Shown piece by piece: positions 57,840 to 64,000 of a stretch of DNA of 64,000 nucleotides. Below the pieces are notes generated by a model, which saw only the letters and a list, made by a program, of their open reading frames with translations, was not told where the DNA came from and did not search any database. The stretch is taken from positions 62,001 through 126,000 of the forward strand of contig CAUWAG010000012.1 of NCBI GenBank assembly GCA_963556695.1, in the 5' to 3' direction. Origin of the DNA: Anthostomella pinea. Lineage: Eukaryota > Ascomycota > Sordariomycetes > Xylariales > Xylariaceae. Numbering within the stretch: position 1 is the first letter of the stretch; the number at the start of each line of letters is the position of its first letter. Made by a program: the position numbers and the translations under genes.

Positions 57840-58400
57840 GGTGGTCGATGTCGTGGGCCCCTGCATTATGGAGCGCAGTTCGGTGACCAGAATTGAGGGG
57901 AGAGGGGAGAGGGTGAGCTGTAGGTCTTTGGAGGCGAATCTGGACAGAGGTTCGAGATGATGATGGCGTTTCGGCCTTTTGGGTGGAGCTCTACTCTATT
58001 ACAAAAGGGCCATTACCATTGGCTGCTCTAGGACCACGCAAGCCACAGAAGCTGCAAGCCACAGATGCCCCAAGCCGCACCGCCTGCCAAGAGCTGTCAC
58101 ACAGCTGCCCGCAGTCACCCGTCATCTGTGATTGTATCATTGTGTCGCGGAATAGGGGTATATTCCCATTCTTGCTTGCTTGTTCTATCCATGGGTTGGG
58201 GGGCCTGATCTGGTACTAAATCCACACTCAAACCACAAAGTAGGGCCTATCCTTAGAGCATCCTAACAAAGCTCCTTCATCCACCTGCTTCCTTTTGACC
58301 CCTTTGACCTGACGTGACCACCTTAGCTACCAGTTCTCACACGCCATCATGGCTACAGTGTGGTCTCTGGTCCGTGTGGTCTCCTTGGTCTCCTTCCGCT

Positions 58401-58860
58401 CGAATAGGAAGGTGGTCAACCGCAACGCCGTCGCAGAATCGTTCTGCGTGCGTGCGTTCAGCAGCCTGACTGCCCAGATGGCTCTGACAGGTCTCTCCAA
58501 TCTGATTGTTTCCAACCTGATGACTCCAACGAGATCTGAAAGGCTCGAAACCATAATTAAAACTGGGATCTGCGGGTGATACCATTCCTCGAATAGGAAA
58601 GTGGTGTATCCGTGCTGCGGTAGAATCCCTCGTGTGGTGCCAATCCCGCTGTGGTGTGGCCCCAGTCAACTGCCAACTGCAGATGGCTCCAGTCGCTCCA
58701 ATTCAGCTGAATCATCCAAATTTGCAATGCAATCTGAATCGAACGAGTGATGCCATCACTCAACGTGGTAGGCGGTGAGCTCGTCACCCCTGGTAGAATC
58801 CATCCATGGTCCAACTGCCCAGGTAGCTCCAATCGCCTTTAATACCGTACTGCGTGAGGG
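58401..58860. repeat. degenerate tandem array, unit about 160-190 bp
   Basis: CGAATAGGAA starts at 58401 and again at 58590, both times followed by GTGGT and then an AGAATC phrase. The phrase CTGCC...AG(A/G)TGGCTC...CTCCAAT recurs near 58470, 58670 and 58812. The units are strongly diverged. Confidence 0.6.
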
Positions 58861-59518
58861 TCTATCTGACTCTTTGAACGCCGCATCCGTGGTGCTCGCT
58901 TCTTTCGTGATGCCGCCGTCGATCAGACGAGCTTCGGCGGCTCCATCGTGAGCCGTGCCTCCTTAAAGAGCTTCCATCTCTCAGACTAAGAAGTCCCAAC
59001 GTCACCACCGAACCAAATAAACCGACCATCTCGGCAGATTTGATCTGGTAAATTAAATCAAACACATCTATCAGGTTTATTTGATAATCGTATTCAGGGT
59101 TTAATTGCAGTGCAGGGGTGTTAAACCGGGTAGAACTTTTTTCTATAAAGAACAGGGCAGGCTCGAGGAAGGCACGAATAAAATCAGCACGCACTTACTA
59201 CCACTTATAATGAGTTTTTTTAGAACAAGGGGGAAAAGCTAACAGCAGGGTTGGATTTCTTAAGCGTTGAAAGAAACCGCGACTAGCCTTGTGTAAGGTT
59301 TGGTACTGGTAGGATTATTTTAAAATAAAAAGCAAGCGGGGACCATGTACTACTACAGTATTGACTAAAACCATCTGGACACTCCAGGTTGGTACCGCTA
59401 CAGCGAGGATAGGCTCGTGCGCGGATCTGAATGTATCTAGACTGACACCTCTACAACCTTGCGATGCAATGGCTCTGGGAGGCGTGGTTTGCCCTGTTGA
59501 GGGACTGCACCCACGATA

Positions 59519-59540
59519 AAATCAATCAATCAATCAATCT
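59519..59540. repeat. ATCA tetranucleotide microsatellite
   Basis: AATC is repeated five times in a row, about 20 bases before the tRNA-like sequence. Confidence 0.85.
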
Positions 59541-59560
59541 ACTACATGCTCCCCGCTTGA

Positions 59561-59630
59561 TGCCACCGGCGGGAATCGAACCCAGCGTTTCTGCCGTAAC
59601 AGAAGCGCTTTACCACTTGACCACGGCGGC
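59561..59630 (-). tRNA. tRNA-like sequence, possibly tRNA-Arg(ACG) or a tRNA pseudogene
   Basis: On the minus strand GCCGCCG pairs fully with CGGTGGC (one G-T pair) to make the acceptor stem, followed by A at the discriminator position. GGTTCGATTCCC is a good B box and T loop, and AAGTGGTAA fits a D loop. The middle hairpin TTCTG-TTACGG-CAGAA would give anticodon ACG after the invariant T33, but its loop has six bases rather than seven. The D stem has mismatches, the T stem one, and the variable loop is short. The total is 70 bases with no visible intron. It may be a diverged or dead tRNA. The isotype is uncertain. Confidence 0.45.
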
Positions 59631-59933
59631 TGATTGATGAAAGAACGAGCTCTTATTCGTATCTCTAAGGGTGGGCAACGGCGTGTTGGAGGCAGTCGCG
59701 TAGCCGTAGATAGGTAGGGGAGGAAGGCACGCAGTTGGCAGGAAGGCACGTTGTCGGCAGACACGTGGCAGAGTGCTTCTGATGCTGTATGGCAGCCATC
59801 ACTCTCGCTTGTTGAAGCGCCCTCACCCTTGGATTTGTGGGTGTGCCTCTCAAGGAGGGCCTATCTCGCTGCCTCCGTGGAGGACTTCTCTTCGTTCGCG
59901 GGACTCTGTACATAGGAAAATGCCGCCAAAAGC

Positions 59934-61090
59934 TGTCTAAAGCTGTGATGTGTGCTGAATAGCGAAAGGGGGTGCCGTTGAGGCTCTGATGCCTCCTCTG
60001 ACGAAGCTCTCATTTGTGACATATGGAAAGGGGATGCCGTGGAGGCTCTGGTCTTCTCTCCTACTGCTCCGGGTGACTCTGCTGCCATCGAGCCACTCGT
60101 TCGTCTGCATCTGCCGTTGTGCAAGAGAACTTCTGGTGACCTTGTGGCTTCGTTCGCTTCGCCAACTGGTCGTCGTTCGCTCGTGAGGATTTCTCACGGC
60201 TGCTTCGCTTCGTATGACGTATCCTTTAGTGGATGACGTCGCCTGCCATCGTGGATCAAGGACCTTCATCCCGATATTTATGTACTTCCGTATTAGTACG
60301 GCGGTCGTGCCCTTTCTGTCATGGTGCGTTGGCAGCCAATCTGGCGATCAACATTCTGTAGTGGTGATCCCATCCCTTGTGCCGTTAATCGATAATCCCA
60401 AGGCTTTGCCGCATGCTTTTGAGCCTGCTTCGGCGGCTAGAAGACTTTGCTTCGGCCCTATCTTGGTCTTGATGCGTCCGAGTGACGCTCCATTTGAGGG
60501 ATAACGCCGTTGTCAACGTGTTCTTGATCTCTTCGACATCACACTGATGGACATCCATATATTTGTGTTCCTCCGTATCTATAGACTCTCTCGTCGATAC
60601 GGCGGCGTACCTGTCAGTTCGGGTATGCTTCTCTCGCAAGGAAGACTTGGGGCGTGAATGATCAGGCTATTTGAGGAAGGCTCTCTCTGAGCCGGGGTAG
60701 ATGACTGCCACGCACTGACTGCTGTGAGTGCCTTGTGGACTTGAGAGTCCTGTCACGCGTTTTGACTGCTGCGAACGCCGTTGTGGAATTCAAAGGGCTG
60801 CCGTGCGCTGTAGATGATCGCTACGAGCACCGCGGGCTTTGGAGGTGATGAGAATAGGAAGGAGTACTCATCTGCTGGCGCCATGCTCTTCGCGATGATC
60901 ACTCGGGCTTGCTGGCACCCTGGGTGACGCGCTCTGCGAGCCGTCTTCCTCTCGTTGGCGCCCTGCGACGCACTGCAGATCGCTACTGCGAACGTGGACT
61001 TGGTGTGTGAGGGTTCATAAGGGAGAGGACACTCACTTGCTTTGCTGGCGCCCTGGGATGACGCCTTCTCTTCTGCTGACGCTCTCACGA
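59934..61090. repeat. long diverged repeat, copy B
   Basis: This is the second copy of the repeat at 53622-55020, in the same orientation. The shared phrases listed for copy A occur in the same order, with many substitutions and indels. Modules with GGAGTACTCATCTGCTGGCG and GGCGCCCTG recur at about 60860, 60945 and 61045. No coding content is recognised. Confidence 0.65.
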
Positions 61091-61541
61091 AGCCGAAGGC
61101 GACGTGATGCTTGCAATCGGGTGGTCCCAGCCTAAAGCACGCGCCGTGATGGCGACGGCTATCAGCTCGGCCCTGATTTCCAGGCTCTGATCAGGTCTAT
61201 TCAAGCCGTTATCAATGAGAGATGCTACCATGTCGGGAATCCTGAGATGCTACCAGCTCTCACGCATTATATCATTTACAACATTGGAACGGAACATTGA
61301 ACCACCAGATTCGTGGCTTTCGCCCGTTGAAATTGAATCAGGGAAGCTGTCGCCAACTAATCTAAATCAAAATACTCGAAATGCCCTCATCTCGGCCGAG
61401 ACGGATGGGAAGCTCTCATTCCCATTTACTACAACGCATCTTATTCACATACTGCATCCCTTTACACAATCCGTCACCAACAGTAGTCCATCCCCAACTG
61501 AGAGCCTGGCTTCTACGGGAACCAAGCAGGGTGATCACGCT

Positions 61542-62700
61542 TAGCAGGTTATCTAGAGGACGTTAGCCTACCGAAGCCATTTGAGAACACGAGTACTATA
61601 GCTTACAACTGCAGGGCCGGGGACGGTGTAGTTGGTGAATCCAGAGTAGATCTAGACAGACATCAGTGACCGTCGCGTCGTACGTACACCAAAGCCGCGG
61701 GCCCAGGAACTCACGTTAACAGTGTAGCCTGGGTCGGTGTCAGAGAATGCTCCGGGGATCAGAGCCGTGGCTGGCGCATAGGTTCCCGACCCGCCCGAGA
61801 CGGTGACTTGGGCGCATTCGACGTAGAACTGCGGAATGCCCGCGGGCCACGGGTTGTGGATGGCGAGGGACTGGATTCTGAGGAGATAGTCGCCGTCCTC
61901 AACGCAGGTGGGAATCGTGCCCGAGTATGTCTCTGCAGAGGTGAGCATCACAGCTAGCTTTGCCTAGGTAGAGAATGGTGCTTACGAGCCATGTCCCAAA
62001 CTGCGGTCCCGCTGGAGAAATCCGGGCCTGCATGCATCGTCAGCCATGGGTAGGGACGGATTAACGGCTGCAAGCTGCCTTACCAATGTCCTTGATCTTG
62101 AACCATTCGCCACTGCCATCGTACTCCGAGGCGGCGCTGGGGGCCTTGGACATGTACCTGATCTTGTAAGTTGACGCTTGTGGACTTTGGGTACGGGGTC
62201 GATCCTCACATGGAGATCGGGCCTTGGTGGTAAACGGCCTGAGGGGGCTGTTAGCAGGAGGACCAAACGTCGTCTTGTCATACTTCGGGCATCACTTACG
62301 ACGTCCAAGGTGAAAGCAAAAGCTTCACCAGCAGTCATCTCGATCGTGTCGGTGGTAGCTCCGTCGGCGCCAACATTGCATCGAAGGTCGTTCGAGGTCA
62401 AGTCTTCACAGCAATTAGCAAGATGCGAAGCCTTCAGAGTTCTGGTATACGTACCGGTGACTGGCGAGTTATAGTTGGTGTTCTCCCTGACTGTTCAAGA
62501 AACTCTAGTCAGCGTTGGATTCCGAAAGCTACTAGACGAAGTGCTTTGTCGGTACAAACTGCCAGCTTGGAGAGTCACATACTGTACTGGTAGGTATCGA
62601 ACTGCGTGGTACCCGCCGTGAGCTTCTCGAAGATGTAATGGGCAGAAGCACCATTGGCTGCCAGGGCCGTGGCGGCAAGGATGTTGGCGAAGTTCTTCAT
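61542..62700 (-). CDS. AA9 lytic polysaccharide monooxygenase, secreted
   Basis: This copper enzyme cleaves cellulose or related glucans oxidatively outside the cell. Nine exons on the minus strand (62700-62583, 62490-62455, 62403-62300, 62238-62210, 62157-62084, 62027-61986, 61932-61715, 61651-61607, 61553-61542) give about 225 residues. The signal peptide [20 protein letters not shown] ends exactly before HYIFEKL, so mature His1 starts the copper histidine brace. The second His is in [10 protein letters not shown], and the axial Tyr is in [14 protein letters not shown]. Other marks are [27 protein letters not shown] and [19 protein letters not shown]. There is no CBM1 domain or linker. The last exon encodes only ITC. 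Every intron keeps frame, so the gene looks active. Confidence 0.93.
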
Positions 62701-63317
62701 GGTCGATCTGGATTGTTGACTGAAACTCTGGTGATGCTGTCGGGTGTTTCTTCAGTTCAGACCGTACCCAAGTAGTCGAGGAAGCCTTACGCCTCTAGTT
62801 ATACTCCCGGTCATTCGAGCAATTTAACTCGAGGCTCCATCCTCTCCAACTGCAATACTATTCAGGATGGGCTCAGCTGCTTCCGCCCCTGTTGTTCCAC
62901 CACTGACAAGGCCACAGACTTGGCATCGGTAGCTACAACGGCCCGTCTCTCCTTCGCTGGTTGGGGAGCCCGAAGCCAATTATTCTCACTAGGCCGTGTT
63001 GTTTTGCATATGGATGCCGTTTTGCTTCCGGACGTGGCTCTTGATTCCCCGTGGGGTCGTGGGGGCAGGATTGTGATGTCCAAAAGAGGCAATGCGGAAG
63101 ATGACCGGGCTCAGGACGACGCCATTCGGCAGGTTACGCAGCGCCAAGGACCGCCGACCCGAGGGAACCGTTTGAGTTAGATGGTACGGCCTGACTCCGA
63201 CATAGCAGATTCTCTCAGTGAGGCAAGGGGCAGGGGTAATCGGCGATTGCAAGTCAGATATTCAGGGGCAGACAGACATTAGACCCCATCATAGCCACCC
63301 ACGCTGTGCCCCATAGA
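62701..63317. other. upstream region of the AA9 gene
   Basis: These 600 bases separate the divergent starts of the AA9 gene and the last gene. A TATA-like AGTATAACT (minus strand) lies about 100 bases from the AA9 start, and two CreA-like boxes lie farther up. Confidence 0.5.
63051..63064 (+). promoter_or_regulatory. paired CreA/Cre1-type boxes upstream of the AA9 gene
   Basis: GTGGGG occurs at 63051-63056 and again at 63059-63064, about 350 bases before the AA9 start. It fits the SYGGRG consensus of the carbon-catabolite repressor. Closely spaced pairs are the kind shown to work in cellulase promoters of other fungi, but the motif is short and common. Confidence 0.35.
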
Positions 63318-63965
63318 ATGGCAGCCCCGGTCGTCTCTGCCAGCACAACAACATCTCTGGAGCCAGAGGACTATGAAGCAATCCGAGTTGCTCAGTCAAG
63401 GTTATATATTGAGATCCATACCTCGTTATTCTGGAACCGGACTGTTGAATCACAGAATCCGTTGCGACATTTGCCTGCCAACTCCAACAAGCAGATCCGT
63501 GACATCCCTCGTCTTCTAACACATTCACAGTTTTCCACGCTGGAACACTTCCTCCATGCCACTATACCAGATTTCGTGATATACACCGGGTTCAAACACA
63601 GCTGCGCCTCCATCAACTTCAAGGTTGACACCTGTGATGATCCCAGCTTCATCACTGGCCTGGTAGCAGCAGGAGTTATGCCAATATCAGACGTAGTCGA
63701 ACATCTGCCCATCAGGATCACGGACTCGAAAGCCTTCTGGTTCTCCGGAGTATTGCGTTTGCCTGTTCATTGTCAGACCTTTACAGTGCGTGATTGGCGT
63801 ATCACCAACCCTAGGAGAGACGGAGTTAATGGCGAATCTGCTGCGAACCGTACTCGACTGTCATCGTCCTCCGCGAGGAGACTATTCGTCTGGCAAGTAG
63901 CCGCATTACAGGTTTGGATTTGGGTAAATAGTGAGCGAGTGGAATCAAGGTTCAGAATGCGATAA
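63318..63965 (+). CDS. hypothetical protein
   Basis: This is a frame of about 215 residues from ATG 63318 with no family I recognise. The middle reads like a folded protein, with TLEHFLHATIPDFVIYTGFK, SFITGLVAAGVMPISDVVEH and FWFSGVLRLPVHCQTFTVRD. The last 50 residues are Arg/Ser-rich and may be intron read-through or a wrong 3' exon. The gene is complete as a reading frame, but the true 3' end may differ or lie beyond the window. Confidence 0.4.
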   Translation: MAAPVVSASTTTSLEPEDYEAIRVAQSRLYIEIHTSLFWNRTVESQNPLRHLPANSNKQIRDIPRLLTHSQFSTLEHFLHATIPDFVIYTGFKHSCASINFKVDTCDDPSFITGLVAAGVMPISDVVEHLPIRITDSKAFWFSGVLRLPVHCQTFTVRDWRITNPRRDGVNGESAANRTRLSSSSARRLFVWQVAALQVWIWVNSERVESRFRMR

Positions 63966-64000
63966 CGAGCGACCTGCCTTTGACGCATTAATCATAACCG

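Larger units (their letters stand above)
57840..61541. other. gene-poor, repeat-rich interval
   Basis: These 3.7 kb hold a degenerate tandem array (58401-58860), an AT-rich stretch near 59030-59340, a tRNA-like sequence (59561-59630) and the second copy of a long repeat (59934-61090). No protein gene is supported. Confidence 0.5.

Overview
The window is nuclear DNA of a filamentous ascomycete. Genes are split by many short GT-AG introns of about 50-110 bases. The gene content is typical of Pezizomycotina and fits a Sordariomycete best, although the class is inferred: Atg26 sterol glucosyltransferase, DUF3292, a SAT4-type rhodopsin-domain membrane protein, an Mtf2-like mitochondrial protein, an AA9 monooxygenase and a TOK-type potassium channel relic. 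All exon limits below were read by eye from splice consensus and frame continuity.

Layout. 0-5 kb: Atg26 (+). 5-7.3 kb: no convincing gene, with coding-like scraps on the minus strand. 7.3-13.6 kb: a divergent cell-cycle pair, condensin subunit 1 (-) and Cdc7/Hsk1 kinase (+), whose shared promoter carries an ACGCGT MluI cell-cycle box. 14.8-19 kb: a metallo-beta-lactamase-fold enzyme, the 3' half of a broken TOK potassium channel, and a SAT4-like membrane protein. 20.3-22 kb: a protein with repetitive DNA that stays open in several frames. 22.4-25.4 kb: a FAD oxidoreductase and a broken short-chain dehydrogenase. 25.9-29.6 kb: divergent Cmr1 WD40 protein and Mtf2-like protein. 30.6-36 kb: secreted or degradative functions, namely a rhamnogalacturonan acetylesterase (CE12), a short-chain dehydrogenase and a secreted protein of unidentified family. 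38.5-41.8 kb: a cysteine amidohydrolase of the isochorismatase superfamily next to an NCS1 nucleobase-type permease, a plausible uptake-and-hydrolysis pair. 42.5-44.6 kb: a disordered protein followed by a NADAR-domain reading frame. 45.1-45.6 kb: a small GTATA-rich element with inverted ends. 45.8-50.9 kb: phosphomannose isomerase and a DUF3292 membrane protein. 51.5-52.3 kb: an acetate transporter broken by an internal deletion.

52.3-61.5 kb is repeat-rich. It holds a minisatellite, two diverged collinear copies of one long repeat, a second tandem array and a tRNA-like sequence. Between the two long repeats sit two intact genes of respiratory complex I, the mitochondrial acyl carrier protein and the 23 kDa two-cluster iron-sulfur subunit. 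61.5-62.7 kb holds a nine-exon AA9 lytic polysaccharide monooxygenase, and the window ends in a hypothetical gene.

No secondary-metabolite backbone gene, autonomous transposase, rRNA or CRISPR was seen. The most distinctive signals are the NADAR locus with its broken 5' end, the complex I pair inside the repeats, the GTATA element, the multi-frame repeat gene and three recognisable pseudogenes.
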